The notes under the pieces: generated by a model
Databases searched by the model: none
Told to the model about the DNA's origin: nothing
The model's input: the letters and a program-made list of their open reading frames with translations, nothing else
Shown: one piece after another, positions 42,159 to 51,598 of the stretch
Position numbering within the stretch: position 1 is the stretch's first letter
Layout: each line of letters starts with the position of its first letter
Assembly (NCBI GenBank): GCA_019232625.1
Contig: JAFANP010000032.1
Coordinates: forward strand, 1-64,000
Direction of reading: 5' to 3'
DNA length: 64,000 nt
Source of the DNA: Alphaproteobacteria bacterium
Lineage (GTDB): Bacteria; Pseudomonadota; Alphaproteobacteria; Sphingomonadales; Sphingomonadaceae
Translations under genes and position numbers: made by a program

Positions 42159-43001
42159 ATGCCCGCCCGTATCGCCCACCTCTCCGACATCCACTTCGGC
42201 GCCCACGACCCCGCGGTCGTCGCCGGCACCGAAGCCTGGCTCGCCGAGCAGCAGCCGGACCTCGTCATCATCAGCGGCGACTTCACCCAGCGCGCCCGCA
42301 TCGAGCAGTTCCGGGAGGCCCGCGCCTATCTCGAGCGGCTGCGCGCCGCGGGATTCAGGCTGCTCGTCGTGCCGGGCAATCACGACGTGCCGCTCTACGA
42401 CGTGGCCCGCCGCTTCGCCGCACCGCTGAGGCGCTACAAGCATTACATCTCCCATGAGCTCTGCCCGTGGTTCGAGGACGACCATGTCGCCGTGCTCGGA
42501 ATCAACACCGCCCGCTCCCTCACCATCAAGAGCGGGCGCCTCAACCGGGACCAGATGGCGCTGATCGAGGAGAAGTTCGCTCAGGTGCCGGCGGAGAAGA
42601 CGCGGATACTCGTCACCCACCACCCGCTCTACGCGATGCCGATCGGGGAGGGGACGGAGCTTACCGAGGCGGTCGGGCGGCACGACGACGCGGTGAAGGC
42701 GGTGTGCCGGGCCGGAGTCCATGTCGCGCTCGCCGGCCATTATCACCGCACCTACGCCGCCGCTGCGCGCAAGATGGTGGAACAGGCCGGCGGAGCGCTC
42801 GTCGTCCAGGCCGGCACGGCGACCTCCGTGCGGCTGCGCAACAACGAGCTGCAGAGCTTCAACTGGATTCATGCGCACAGGAACAACGACATAGAGCTGC
42901 AGGTGATCGCCTGGGACGGCGCCGCCTTCCACCGCGGCAGCCACGTGCGCTTCACCTATGACGGCGACACCTGGCAATCCGCGACCGTCATCGACGCCTA
43001 G
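42159..43001 (+). CDS. Calcineurin-like metallophosphoesterase
   Basis: The 280-residue protein carries all metal-binding motifs of the family: HLSDIHFG (Asp, His), SGDFTQ (Asp), PGNHDVP (Asn, His), THHPLYA (His) and LAGHYHRTY (His pair). The two-metal centre hydrolyses phosphomonoesters or diesters; some relatives are cyclic-nucleotide or lipid phosphatases, but the substrate here is not determined. There is no signal peptide, so it is cytoplasmic. Its stop codon TAG (42999-43001) is the first three bases of the compound double-hairpin repeat. Confidence 0.92.
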   Translation: MPARIAHLSDIHFGAHDPAVVAGTEAWLAEQQPDLVIISGDFTQRARIEQFREARAYLERLRAAGFRLLVVPGNHDVPLYDVARRFAAPLRRYKHYISHELCPWFEDDHVAVLGINTARSLTIKSGRLNRDQMALIEEKFAQVPAEKTRILVTHHPLYAMPIGEGTELTEAVGRHDDAVKAVCRAGVHVALAGHYHRTYAAAARKMVEQAGGALVVQAGTATSVRLRNNELQSFNWIHAHRNNDIELQVIAWDGAAFHRGSHVRFTYDGDTWQSATVIDA

Positions 43002-43126
43002 ACCATGATCGCTTCAGGCTGAATCAGCCTGAAGCGTGAATCATGGTCCAGACATATATCGAGAGCCTGATTCGCGCCTCAGGTTGAAACGCCACCGGCG
43101 TTGCAACCTAAGACGATCAGGCTCTA
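42999..43126 (+). repeat. Compound double-hairpin repeat, copy 2
   Basis: Same 128-base element as at 35669, with a few substitutions (the inner stem of loop 2 has one mismatch, GCGTTGCAACC). Its left end gives the stop codon of the phosphoesterase and its right end gives the stop codon (TAG on the minus strand) of the convergent oxygenase. It fills the whole gap between the two genes. Confidence 0.95.
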
Positions 43127-44110
43127 AAGGTCGAGCAGCGGCCTGGGCGGTGGGTAGGTGAAGCGGCCGGCGCGGATCCAGCGCGACGCGATCGTCTTCA
43201 CCCCGCGCGTCACCGGAAGGCCGGCATGGATCGACAGCGGCTCCGGCTCGCCGTACGGGCCGACGTTGCGAAACAGGAGCGCATCGCCGCGCCGTCCCCT
43301 GAACGAGAGGCCGGTGCGCGGGAAGCGGGTCTCGCCGCCCTCATAATCGTCGGAAAGGTAGACGAGGACGGTGAGGATGCGCTGGTTCGGCTCGGCCGGG
43401 AGCGCATCCATGTGGGCGCGATACTCCCCGCCCGGCCGGTAGCGCAGCAGCTGGAGCGGTTCGCCCTGGGCGATGACGGTGCCGCTCAGCGCCGCGATCC
43501 GGCGGTTGAGGGCGTTGACCGCGACATCCTCGTCATAGACGCCGTACATCGCGCCTTCGGACGAGCGAATGGGATGGGGGATCAGCCGGCCGGTGCCCGG
43601 ATCGACCACCGTCGAGGGCTGCAGCGCGCCCTCCGCCTTGGCGACGAGATAATCGCATTCGGCGGCGGTCGCGAACCCTTCGGCGACGACGACGTGGGGC
43701 GCCTCGCTCAGCGGCCGCGTCGGCAGCGCCGAGCGCGGCGCGCCGCCCTCGTCTAGGTCCATGGCGCCGATGAGTCGGAGCTGGGCCCTGGCGTCGGCGC
43801 TTCGCGGCGCCTGCCGTTCCAGGGCGGCCACGGCGCCGCGCCAATCCTCCTCTCCGCCCGTGCCGGTGGCGAGGAAGGCGGCGTGGAGCAGGGCGGAGTC
43901 CGTGTCCCCCGCCGACGCCGCCCGGCCGAACAGGCCGCGGGCGGCGGCGAGGTCCCGACGGACGATGGTCCCGGAGATCCGCCACTCGGCGAGGAGAGAA
44001 AGCGCCGCGCGGTCTCCCCGCGCCGCCGCGGCGGTGAGGTGCCGGGCGGCGTCCGCGAAGCGCCGCGCGCCGAGCAGGGCCTCGACCTGGGAGGTGACGT
44101 CGCCGTGCAT
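43124..44110 (-). CDS. 2OG-Fe(II) oxygenase (prolyl 4-hydroxylase-like) with helical repeat N-terminus
   Basis: The 328-residue protein has two parts. Residues 1-125 are Ala-rich helices of Sel1/TPR type (ARRFADAARHLTAAAARGDRAALSLLAEW). Residues 135-320 are a P4Hc-type oxygenase with HMDALP (HxD), GGETRFPRTGLSFRG and the distal His in LSIHAGLPVTRGVKTIASRWIR, whose basic residue would bind 2-oxoglutarate. The enzyme would hydroxylate a proline or similar residue in a protein. It ends inside the compound hairpin. It is divergent, 82 bases away, from another 2OG-oxygenase-like gene. Confidence 0.88.
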   Translation of the reverse strand: MHGDVTSQVEALLGARRFADAARHLTAAAARGDRAALSLLAEWRISGTIVRRDLAAARGLFGRAASAGDTDSALLHAAFLATGTGGEEDWRGAVAALERQAPRSADARAQLRLIGAMDLDEGGAPRSALPTRPLSEAPHVVVAEGFATAAECDYLVAKAEGALQPSTVVDPGTGRLIPHPIRSSEGAMYGVYDEDVAVNALNRRIAALSGTVIAQGEPLQLLRYRPGGEYRAHMDALPAEPNQRILTVLVYLSDDYEGGETRFPRTGLSFRGRRGDALLFRNVGPYGEPEPLSIHAGLPVTRGVKTIASRWIRAGRFTYPPPRPLLDL

Positions 44111-44192
44111 TGCGCCGTCCTACGGGGCGGCGGCGGCGGAAGGAAGCCCGCAGCGCTTGTCGCCGGGCGGGCCAGCGCCTAGCTCACGGCGG

Positions 44193-44840
44193 ATGGATGT
44201 GATCGGCGATTATTCGGGCGACGGTTATGCGCTCGTCCGCGGCCTGGTGCCGCAGGAGATCGCGCAGGCCTTTCTCCAGAGCCTGAAGCGCGACCTAGGC
44301 CCGGGCGCGATCCCGCTCAGCGGGGCGGAGAACCGCATCAACCTGCTCGCCCGCCCGGCCTTCGAGCTTTACGGCCATCACTATAAGCCGATGCTCCACT
44401 TCCTCTGGGGGCTGACGCCGGTGGTGAGCGGCATCGTCGGCCGCGCGCTTCTGCCGACCTACGATTATTTCCGCCTCTACCGGGAAGGGGACATCTGCCG
44501 AGTCCATTTCGACCGCCCGTCGTGCGAGCACAGCCTCTCGCTGACGCTCGACTATAGCGACGGCGCGCCGTGGAACCTGGAGGTCGGCCGGCGGCGGCAG
44601 GAGCCCTCGGCCCGGGTCGAGGAGGATTTCGGCGACGAGCCTCACGCCTCGCTCGCCATGGAGGTGGGGGACGCGGTGCTCTACCAGGGCGTCCACCACC
44701 GGCACGGCCGAACCTCGCCCAATCCCAACGGCTGGTCGGCCCATCTCTTCCTTCACTGGGTGGACCGCGACGGCCCCTATCGCGACGAGGCCTTCGACCG
44801 CCAGCTGAGCCCCGCCCCGGTCAACTTCACCTTCGCCTGA
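44193..44840 (+). CDS. Putative 2OG-Fe(II)-type dioxygenase-like protein
   Basis: The 215-residue protein contains an HxD-type site in CRVHFDRPSCEHSLSLTLDY and a candidate distal His with Arg in YQGVHHRHGRTSPNPNGW, the spacing of double-stranded beta-helix iron enzymes. The family is unnamed to me; many such small proteins are annotated only as hypothetical. It has no signal peptide. The start is ATG 44193. It shares an 82-base divergent promoter region with the prolyl-hydroxylase-like gene, which suggests joint regulation. Confidence 0.7.
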   Translation: MDVIGDYSGDGYALVRGLVPQEIAQAFLQSLKRDLGPGAIPLSGAENRINLLARPAFELYGHHYKPMLHFLWGLTPVVSGIVGRALLPTYDYFRLYREGDICRVHFDRPSCEHSLSLTLDYSDGAPWNLEVGRRRQEPSARVEEDFGDEPHASLAMEVGDAVLYQGVHHRHGRTSPNPNGWSAHLFLHWVDRDGPYRDEAFDRQLSPAPVNFTFA

Positions 44841-44904
44841 CGCGCCTCCGGTGACGGTCACGCGACTGTCGCTTCCTGCGGCGGAGACGCCGTCCGGCTG
44901 CGAG

Positions 44905-44940
44905 CAAAAAAAGAGGCCGGGGGGTGAGCCCCGGCCTCGA
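44905..44940 (-). terminator. Rho-independent terminator of the TonB receptor gene
   Basis: On the minus strand a 10-bp stem (GAGGCCGGGG with CCCCGGCCTC, 44913-44938) is followed by seven T (44906-44912). It lies just past the receptor stop at 44961 and is a strong, textbook terminator. Confidence 0.93.
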
Positions 44941-44960
44941 GTGTCGCAATCGGGTCCGTC

Positions 44961-47900
44961 TTAGAACTTGGCGACGGCGCCCGCGTAGAAGAACCGGCCG
45001 CGAACGTCGTAGATCGCGCTGCCCGCACCGATACCGGTGAGGCCGAGCGGCGGCTTCCGGTTCAGGGCGTTGTCGATGCCGATGTAGAAGTTGAACTTGT
45101 CGGAGGCATCGAAGCCCAGCCGCACGTCATGGTAGAAGACGGACGGGTAGAACTTGATGTCCGCATAGTCCGCATTCTCCGGCGCGCGGCCCTGCAGGGA
45201 GTTATAGTCCTCGTAGGTGTTCAGATACTGCTTGCCGATGAAGCGAGCCTGGTAGCCGAACGTGTACGGGCCGGTCTTGAGGTCCAGGTTGAAGTTGAAC
45301 GCGTCCCTCGGATCGCCCAGCTCGTACATGATCCGGTTGGCAAAGGTCGGATCGGCCGGGTTGAGGAAGTTATCCCGCTGCAACACGTGGGTGTAGGTGA
45401 GGCGGCCGCCGATCGTGCCGAAATCGAACCGGTGACGGTAGGCGATCTCGGTGTCGATGCCGCGGGCCTTCAGCTTCGCGAAGTTGAGCGAGGACTGAAG
45501 GAGGCTGCCTTCCAGGATCTGGAAGGGGATTTCGCCCCGCGGACCGCCGCTGGCGCCGGCACGCTGGAAGAGCGAGCAGAACGGATTCTGCAGCGTCGGC
45601 TGGTCGTAGCACTGGTTGACGATGGTCTGCGCCGCGATGGACGAGATCACCTTGTTCACCGTGATGTTGTAGTAATCAACCGACACCGACAGGCCCGGCA
45701 CCCAGCGCGGCTGGAAGATGCCGCCCAGGGTGAGGGACTTGGACGTCTCTTCCTGCAGGTTCGGGTTGCCGCCGCTGACGATCTCCAGCGACTGCGAGTA
45801 GACGAAGTCGTAGCCGGCCGGCGCGCCGGCGGCGGTGCAGTTCGCCGCGCGGGTGGCCGAGCCGGTGCCGACGTTGCGGGCCGAGCACGGATCGAGGAAG
45901 CCCGGCGCGAAGTTCTGGCCGGCAGCCGAGTAGAGCTCGCCCAGGTTCGGCGCGCGAACCGCCTTCGAGTAGTTGCCGCGGAACCTGAGGTCCTGCACCG
46001 GAGCCCAGTCGACGCCCGCATTGTAGGCGAAGACGGTGCCGGTGCTGCCCTTGTAGTTGGCGACGCGGCCCGCGCCGCTCAGGGTCAGCTCGTGGAAGAA
46101 CGGCATGTCCTTGAGGAGCGGGATGCGGACCTCGGCGAAGGCCTCCTTCACTTCGAACGACGGCGCGGTGAACGTCGGCAGCGCGTTGTAGAAGGTGTAG
46201 CCCTGCTCGACGAGCGGGTCGGCCTTGAAGAAGTTCGTCTCGCGACGATACTCGGCGCCGACCGCGAAGCCGACCGGACCGCCCGGCAGCTCGAAGAGCT
46301 GGCTGAGGTCGCCCGACAGGAAGGCGGAACCGACGAACTGCGTGATCTTGCCGACCGAGGTGGTGTCCTGCAGCAGGTAGGCACGCTGCGCGTCGGTGAA
46401 CTGGCCGCCGATCAGGTTGATCGGCACGCAGGCGGCGACGTCGGCGTTGAAGATCGAGCCTTCGTCGACATAGCCGATGCGGGCCGCCGGATCGAACTGC
46501 GAGCGGCACTGGATCTGGCCGTTCGCCGGGTTCCTCGCGGCGTCCGCCGCCAGCAGGAAGCGCTGGATGTTGAGGTTGCCGCCGACGATCGTCTTTTCCT
46601 TGAACTCGCCGTAATTGGCCGAGATCTCGTAATGCCAGTCGTCGTTGAAGTCGCCGCGGAGGCCGACCACGCCGCGATAGGTTTCACGAGTCGCCTGCTC
46701 GTTGCGGACGCCGAGCTCGAGCATGTTCTCGCGGAGGTTGAAGCGGAACGTGCCCGCCGCGACCTGCGCGCGCTGCGTCGCCAGCTGGGCGGCAGTGAGC
46801 GCGCCGCCCGTGTTGATGTTGCGGTCGTACGCCAGGAACGCCGCCTGCAGCGTGGCGCGGGCGTCGAGCGGCAGGTACGGGTTGTCGAGGCGGACGCGCT
46901 CGCGCGTGTCGCCGAGCGTGGTGCCGGTGATGAACGCCGGACCGCTCGAGCCCGAGCCGTAGGTCTCGGTGCGCGAGTACTTCGCCTCGATGAACGGCTC
47001 CAGCGCCGGCGAAAGCGTGAAGTGCGCGATCAGGTTGGCGTTGTAGCGATCAAGCTTCGGCGAGATCTGGAACTGCTCGCGGCCGCGGAAGCTCTCGCCG
47101 TTGCCGCCGATCAGCGACCCGTTCGGGCCGATGCCGACGCGGGTGCCGGTGAGCGGGACGAGCGTGCCGTTCTGGAAGGCGAAGGGGCAGTTGAAGAAGC
47201 TGCCGTTGCCGGCGGTGCCGCAGTTGAACGCCGCGGTCGGGGTCACGTAGACCTGCACCAGGCCGGTGTTGGTCAGCGAGGCCGAGCGGATGTCGCGGAA
47301 GAAGATGCGGTCCGGGTTGCCGTCGCTTCCGTTCGGCGTGCCGGCCGGATCGGTGTCGACCACCACGAAGCCGTTGTTCTGGCGCAGGTTCGGACGGCCC
47401 GAGCCGAAATATTGCTGGGCCCGCGCATATTCGAGGTTGATCGCGATGTTGCCGCGACCGTCCGCGAAATTGTGGCCGGCGAGGAAGCTGGCGAAATAGG
47501 AGCCCGCGTCGCCATATTTGCTGACGCCGCCCTGGCCGCGGATCTGGAAGCCGTCGTAATTCTGCTTCAGCACGAAGTTGACGACGCCCGCGATGGCGTC
47601 GGAACCGTAGATGGCCGAGTTGCCGCCCGTCACCACGTCGACGCGCTCGATGAGGTCGGTCGGGATGGTGTTCGTGTCGACCGACACGGCGTTGTTGAGG
47701 ATGTCGCCGCCGACGTGACGGCGGCCGTTCACCAGCACGAGGGTGCGCTGGGTGCCGAGGCCGCGAAGGTCGAGCAGGTTGAGGCCGGCGGTGCCCAGGA
47801 AGCGGGTCGAGTTCGCCTGGCTGAAGGTGCTGCGAAGCGCCGGAAGGTCGTTGAGCACGTCGCCGACCGAGACGTTGCCGGTCTCGAAGAATTCTTCGCC

Positions 47901-48167
47901 GCCGACGGAGGTCACCGGAACCGTGGATTCGAGGTTCGGGCGGCGGATGCGCGAGCCCGTGACGGTGATCGTCTGGTCGGTCGTGTTGTCGGTGACGACC
48001 TGGCCGGACTCGATCTCGGCTTCGCTGTTCTGCGCCTGCGGAGCGTTCCGAGTGTCGTCATCGGACTGCGTGGTCTGCGCCATGGCCGGCGTAGCGAGCG
48101 CCATGGACAGGCCGATAAAAGTAAAGGAGCCGAGCGCGCTGGTGCCCAGCAGGCCAAATTTTCTCAT
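44961..48167 (-). CDS. TonB-dependent receptor (large Sphingomonas type, 1068 residues)
   Basis: The signal peptide spans about 1-31 (cleavage near AMA-QT). The TonB-box/plug region starts at about 65 with ITVTGSRIRRPNLES; the plug has LLDLRGLGTQRTLVLVNGRRHVGGD and IERVDVVTGGNSAIYGSDAIAGVVNFVLKQ. The barrel ends GRFFYAGAVAKF with terminal Phe. ATG 48167 was chosen, with GAGGG about nine bases upstream; ATG 48176 would place the SD at zero distance. Codons are less GC-extreme than in many neighbours, which suggests high expression. It shares the GSRIR architecture with the receptor at 35793. No substrate-specific partner genes are adjacent. Confidence 0.93.
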   Translation of the reverse strand: MRKFGLLGTSALGSFTFIGLSMALATPAMAQTTQSDDDTRNAPQAQNSEAEIESGQVVTDNTTDQTITVTGSRIRRPNLESTVPVTSVGGEEFFETGNVSVGDVLNDLPALRSTFSQANSTRFLGTAGLNLLDLRGLGTQRTLVLVNGRRHVGGDILNNAVSVDTNTIPTDLIERVDVVTGGNSAIYGSDAIAGVVNFVLKQNYDGFQIRGQGGVSKYGDAGSYFASFLAGHNFADGRGNIAINLEYARAQQYFGSGRPNLRQNNGFVVVDTDPAGTPNGSDGNPDRIFFRDIRSASLTNTGLVQVYVTPTAAFNCGTAGNGSFFNCPFAFQNGTLVPLTGTRVGIGPNGSLIGGNGESFRGREQFQISPKLDRYNANLIAHFTLSPALEPFIEAKYSRTETYGSGSSGPAFITGTTLGDTRERVRLDNPYLPLDARATLQAAFLAYDRNINTGGALTAAQLATQRAQVAAGTFRFNLRENMLELGVRNEQATRETYRGVVGLRGDFNDDWHYEISANYGEFKEKTIVGGNLNIQRFLLAADAARNPANGQIQCRSQFDPAARIGYVDEGSIFNADVAACVPINLIGGQFTDAQRAYLLQDTTSVGKITQFVGSAFLSGDLSQLFELPGGPVGFAVGAEYRRETNFFKADPLVEQGYTFYNALPTFTAPSFEVKEAFAEVRIPLLKDMPFFHELTLSGAGRVANYKGSTGTVFAYNAGVDWAPVQDLRFRGNYSKAVRAPNLGELYSAAGQNFAPGFLDPCSARNVGTGSATRAANCTAAGAPAGYDFVYSQSLEIVSGGNPNLQEETSKSLTLGGIFQPRWVPGLSVSVDYYNITVNKVISSIAAQTIVNQCYDQPTLQNPFCSLFQRAGASGGPRGEIPFQILEGSLLQSSLNFAKLKARGIDTEIAYRHRFDFGTIGGRLTYTHVLQRDNFLNPADPTFANRIMYELGDPRDAFNFNLDLKTGPYTFGYQARFIGKQYLNTYEDYNSLQGRAPENADYADIKFYPSVFYHDVRLGFDASDKFNFYIGIDNALNRKPPLGLTGIGAGSAIYDVRGRFFYAGAVAKF

Positions 48168-48357
48168 CCGTATCATCCCTCTTGATCGGCCGCGCCTGTC
48201 GCGCACGACCTCTGCCATAACGCAGATACGATTCCCCCCATTGGCGCAAGGCCGTGGCGGGTGCCGTTCATTGAAAGTTCAGTGAGTGTAGCCGTTTTGC
48301 AACATCGCGTTCCGGGCCCGGCTCGGGCGTCGAGCCCAGGCCCCGGCGGCGCGCGTT

Positions 48358-49542
48358 TCAGTCCCGCTCGACGCAGAGCGCGATGCCCATCCCGCCGCCG
48401 ATGCACAAGGTGGCCAGCCCGCGCTTCGCGTCGCGGCGCTTCATCTCGTAGAGGAGGCTGGTAAGCACCCTCGCCCCGGACGCGCCGATGGGATGGCCGA
48501 TGGCGATCGCGCCGCCGTTGACGTTGACCTTGTCCGGGTCCCAGCCGAGCTCCTTGCCGACCGCCAGCGCCTGCGCGGCGAAGGCCTCGTTCGCCTCGAT
48601 GAGGTCGAGGTCGCCGATCGACCAGCCCGCTTTCTCCAGCGCCCGGCGGCTCGCCGGGACCGGGCCGATGCCCATGATCGAGGGGTCGACCCCGGCCGAC
48701 GCCCAGCTCGCGATGCGGGCGAGCACCGGAGCGCCGCGGCGTTCCGCCTCCTCGCGGCTCATCACCACCAAAGCGGCGGCGCCGTCGTTGAGGCCGGAGG
48801 CGTTCCCCGCCGTCACCGTGCCGTCCTTGCGGAAGGCGGGGCGAAGGCCGGCGAGCGAAGCCTGCTCGACCCCGTCGCGAATATATTCGTCCTTGTCGAC
48901 GACGGTGTCGCCCTTGCGGCCCTTGATGGTGACGGGGGCGATCTCGTCGGCGAAACGGCCCTCCGCCCGCGCCGCGGAAGCCTTGTTCTGCGAGGCCGTG
49001 GCGAAGGCGTCCTGGTCCTCCCGGGTGATCTGGTAGCGCTCGGCGAGATTCTCCGCGGTGATGCCCATGTGGTAGCCGTTGAAGGCGTCGGTCAGCCCGT
49101 CCTTGATCATCGTGTCGATCAGCTCGAGGCCGCCCATCTTCGTGCCCGCCCGAAGCGCCTGGGCGTGGGTGGAAAGGCTCATGCTTTCCTGGCCGCCGGC
49201 GACGACGACCCTGGCATCGCCGGTCTGGATCATCTGGCTCGCCAGCGCCACGGCGCGAAGTCCCGAGCCGCACACCTGGTTGACTCCCCAGGCCGGCACC
49301 TCCTTGGGCACGCCCGCGGCCATGGAGGCCTGGCGGGCCGGGTTCTGCCCCTGCGCCGCGGTCAGCACCTGGCCGAGGATGACCTCGCCGACCTCCTCCG
49401 GCGCCACGCCCGCCTGCTCCAGCGCCGCCGCGACGGCGATCCGCCCGAGCTCGTGCGCCGGCACGGTCGCGAAGGCGCCGAGGAACGCGCCGACGGGGGT
49501 GCGCTTGGCGGCGGTGATGACGACGTCGGCGGGGGAGGTCAT
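48358..49542 (-). CDS. phaA: Acetyl-CoA C-acetyltransferase (beta-ketothiolase)
   Basis: The 394-residue thiolase has the acylated Cys in [14 protein letters not shown] (about residue 90), and the catalytic His/Cys pair in [19 protein letters not shown] and [11 protein letters not shown]. It condenses two acetyl-CoA to acetoacetyl-CoA, the first step of PHB synthesis, or runs in reverse in degradation. The symbol rests on its nearness to a PhaC-like gene and phaR; AtoB-type use is equally possible. There is no phaB reductase next to it in this window. The downstream TonB receptor lies about 190 bases away, in the same direction. Confidence 0.92.
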   Translation of the reverse strand: MTSPADVVITAAKRTPVGAFLGAFATVPAHELGRIAVAAALEQAGVAPEEVGEVILGQVLTAAQGQNPARQASMAAGVPKEVPAWGVNQVCGSGLRAVALASQMIQTGDARVVVAGGQESMSLSTHAQALRAGTKMGGLELIDTMIKDGLTDAFNGYHMGITAENLAERYQITREDQDAFATASQNKASAARAEGRFADEIAPVTIKGRKGDTVVDKDEYIRDGVEQASLAGLRPAFRKDGTVTAGNASGLNDGAAALVVMSREEAERRGAPVLARIASWASAGVDPSIMGIGPVPASRRALEKAGWSIGDLDLIEANEAFAAQALAVGKELGWDPDKVNVNGGAIAIGHPIGASGARVLTSLLYEMKRRDAKRGLATLCIGGGMGIALCVERD

Positions 49543-49591
49543 GGGCTGGGGCTCCTGGTAGGGACGGCTCGGCGAGCCCCTAGCAGCTTGG

Positions 49592-50560
49592 TCAAAGGCG
49601 GGAAAGCCAGGCGGCCAGCGGCTCCCAAAGCGCCTCGCGGGCGCTGCTCCCGACCATCATCCCGACATGGCCGAGCGCCAGCTCCAGCCTTTCGCCCGCG
49701 CCGGCCGCCGAAGCCGCTGGGACGATGCGGTCGACGCTCGAGACGATCTCGAGGCGCGGGCAGGCGAGGGCGGACGGGTCGGGCACCAGCCAGCGCCCCT
49801 CTCCCGTCGCGTCGCCGGCGAAGAAGGCCTCGAACAGCTCGCGCGCGGCGGGCCAGGGGAGGGGCGGGCCGTCATTCGCCCAATCCTCGAGGCGGACGAA
49901 GGCGCGGGCGCGCTCGCCGCCCGGCTCCGCCGCGGCGAAGGCCTCGAACTTGGCAACGGTCCGCGCCGGGTCGAGCGACCAGAAGGCGGCCTGGAGCGCT
50001 TCCATCGGCAGCAGGCCGAGGCGCTCGGCGGCGGGGCCGGCGCCGGCCCACAGGCCGGCGAGGCCACGGCGCGCCTCGTCGGGGAAGCCGGCGAAGCGCC
50101 AGGGGGCGGCGATCGTCGCTATTCCCGCGACCTCGACCAGCGCCGCCGCGCCCAGAGCCATGGTCCCGCCGAGGCAGTAGCCGACGAGCGCCGGCGGTTC
50201 GCGCAGCTCCCGCACGAGCGGGGCGAGCAGCGCCTCGACATGGCCGGCGATGCCGAGGCCGCGCCGCGGCGCGACGTCCGGGCCCCAGTCCAGGAGCAGG
50301 GGCCTGACGCCCCGGCCGGCCAGCCACCGAAGGAGCGAGCGCCCCTCCATGTCGAGGATCGAGGGAGGGTTGATCAGCGACGGGACGAAGACGACGGCGC
50401 GGCCGCGGCCGCCATAATCCCGCAGGCAGGCGCCCCCCGTCTCGGCGACCGCCGGCGGCGGCGGCGGCGGGGGGATGCGCTCGGCTTCCTGGTAGCGCCG
50501 CAACCCCTCGAGGGCGCGGGCGAGGCGCGCCGGCTCCCCGGCGGTTTCGCTGCGCAGCAT
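49592..50560 (-). CDS. PhaC-like alpha/beta hydrolase with Cys nucleophile
   Basis: The 322-residue protein has the PHA-synthase-like lipase box GYCLGG with Cys129 and upstream [17 protein letters not shown]. It also has [22 protein letters not shown] and a candidate His in [10 protein letters not shown]. It is much shorter than class I PhaC (about 600) and nearer the class III/IV length of about 350, yet it lacks the N-terminal PhaC_N domain. It may be a PHA synthase-like accessory or an esterase. It lies between phaA (same strand) and the divergent phaR, which fits a PHA role. ATG 50560 is the only credible start. Confidence 0.8.
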   Translation of the reverse strand: MLRSETAGEPARLARALEGLRRYQEAERIPPPPPPPAVAETGGACLRDYGGRGRAVVFVPSLINPPSILDMEGRSLLRWLAGRGVRPLLLDWGPDVAPRRGLGIAGHVEALLAPLVRELREPPALVGYCLGGTMALGAAALVEVAGIATIAAPWRFAGFPDEARRGLAGLWAGAGPAAERLGLLPMEALQAAFWSLDPARTVAKFEAFAAAEPGGERARAFVRLEDWANDGPPLPWPAARELFEAFFAGDATGEGRWLVPDPSALACPRLEIVSSVDRIVPAASAAGAGERLELALGHVGMMVGSSAREALWEPLAAWLSRL

Positions 50561-50651
50561 CGAGAGGAAGAGGGGCAGCGGGCGCGGCTTCTGTTGCGGT
50601 GCGGCAAGCTTAGATGCTACGGCGGGGCCTCCAGGGGTGAAGGAGCTTTCG

Positions 50652-51191
50652 ATGGCCGCTTCGGGCTCTCGCGACGATGTCGTCATCATCAAGAAATACG
50701 CCAACCGGCGGCTCTATGACACCGAAAGCTCATCCTACATCACCCTCGACCGGCTGGCCGAGATGGTCCGCCAGAAGCGCGAGTTCAAAGTCCTCGACGC
50801 CAAGTCGGGAGAGGACATCACCCGCACGGTCCTCACCCAGATCATCATGGACGAGGAGGCGCGAGGCAAGACGATGCTCCCGGTAAACTTCCTGCGCCAG
50901 CTGATCGGCATGTACGGCGACCAGATGCAGGGCCTTGTGCCGCAATATCTGGAGGCGTCGCTCGAGGCGTTCCAGCGCAACCAGTCGCAGTTCCGCGACG
51001 CCTTCGCCGGCGCCTTCACCGCCAATCCCTTCGCCGACATGGCGCGCCGCAACATGGAGATATTCCAGGCCGCGGCGACCGGAGGCGCCAAGCCCGCCGC
51101 GGCGGCCGCTGAGGCCGCCGACGGGGAGATCCAGCGGCTCAAGGCGCAGCTCGCCGAGCTTCAGGCCAAGGTCGACAAGCTGGCCCGCTGA
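50652..51191 (+). CDS. phaR: Polyhydroxyalkanoate synthesis regulator PhaR
   Basis: The 179-residue protein has the PHB/PHA accumulation regulator DNA-binding domain (about 10-70), IIKKYANRRLYDTESSSYITLDRL, then VLDAKSGEDITRTVLTQIIM. A second PHB_acc helix pair (about 75-110) is followed by an Ala-rich linker and a C-terminal coiled coil. PhaR represses phasin and pha genes and binds PHA granules, which release it when polymer forms. An AAGGAG SD six bases before ATG 50652 fixes the start (GTG 50637 is less likely). It is divergent from the PhaC-like gene, which may be a target. Confidence 0.94.
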   Translation: MAASGSRDDVVIIKKYANRRLYDTESSSYITLDRLAEMVRQKREFKVLDAKSGEDITRTVLTQIIMDEEARGKTMLPVNFLRQLIGMYGDQMQGLVPQYLEASLEAFQRNQSQFRDAFAGAFTANPFADMARRNMEIFQAAATGGAKPAAAAAEAADGEIQRLKAQLAELQAKVDKLAR

Positions 51192-51220
51192 GGCGGCCGG
51201 GCCGGAGCCGCGAGCGCCCC

Positions 51221-51427
51221 ATGGACATGACGGACCTCGGCCCCGCCGAGCTGGCCGCGGCGCTCGCCGGCCTGCTCTTCCTCCTCGCCGCCTCTGCCGC
51301 CTGGGCGGAACGGCGGCGGGCGAAGCGCCGCGACCTCGACCGGCCCGGCGTGATGCCCTGGCACCTCATCCAGGTGATCGCCCTCATCCTCGGAGTCGCC
51401 GCCGCCGCCCTCGCCCTCAAGCTCTGA
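51221..51427 (+). CDS. Small two-helix membrane protein
   Basis: The 68-residue product has two membrane helices (about 10-30 and 48-68) joined by a positive loop (ERRRAKRRDLDRPG). I do not recognise it. It begins 29 bases after phaR on the same strand, so it may be co-transcribed. ATG 51227 is an alternative start. Confidence 0.6.
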   Translation: MDMTDLGPAELAAALAGLLFLLAASAAWAERRRAKRRDLDRPGVMPWHLIQVIALILGVAAAALALKL

Positions 51428-51487
51428 GGGCCCGCCCCAACCCCCCTCCCTGCACTCAGGGAGGCGGACTTGGATAGAGCCGATGCC

Positions 51488-51570
51488 GTTCGCCCTGAGC
51501 CTGTCGACGGGCTTTCCTTCCCCTTGCGCAAGGCAGAAGGAAGGGGCTTCGACAGGCTCGGCCCGAACGG
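51488..51570 (+). repeat. Dispersed inverted repeat (GAGCCTGTCGA type)
   Basis: Long imperfect palindrome: GAGCCTGTCGA pairs with TCGACAGGCTC and CCTTCCCCTTGC partly pairs with GCAGAAGGAAGG. Related to the elements at 25908 and 31926. It lies between convergent genes; the rest of 51428-51598 shows no gene. Confidence 0.85.
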
Positions 51571-51598
51571 AGGTGGGCAAATCTCGTCGCCGACCGCC

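Noticed and set aside
45129-48185. 1018-codon plus-strand frame opposite the second large TonB receptor
   Set aside because: Same reason; its long length follows from the absence of stop codons in GC-rich DNA.
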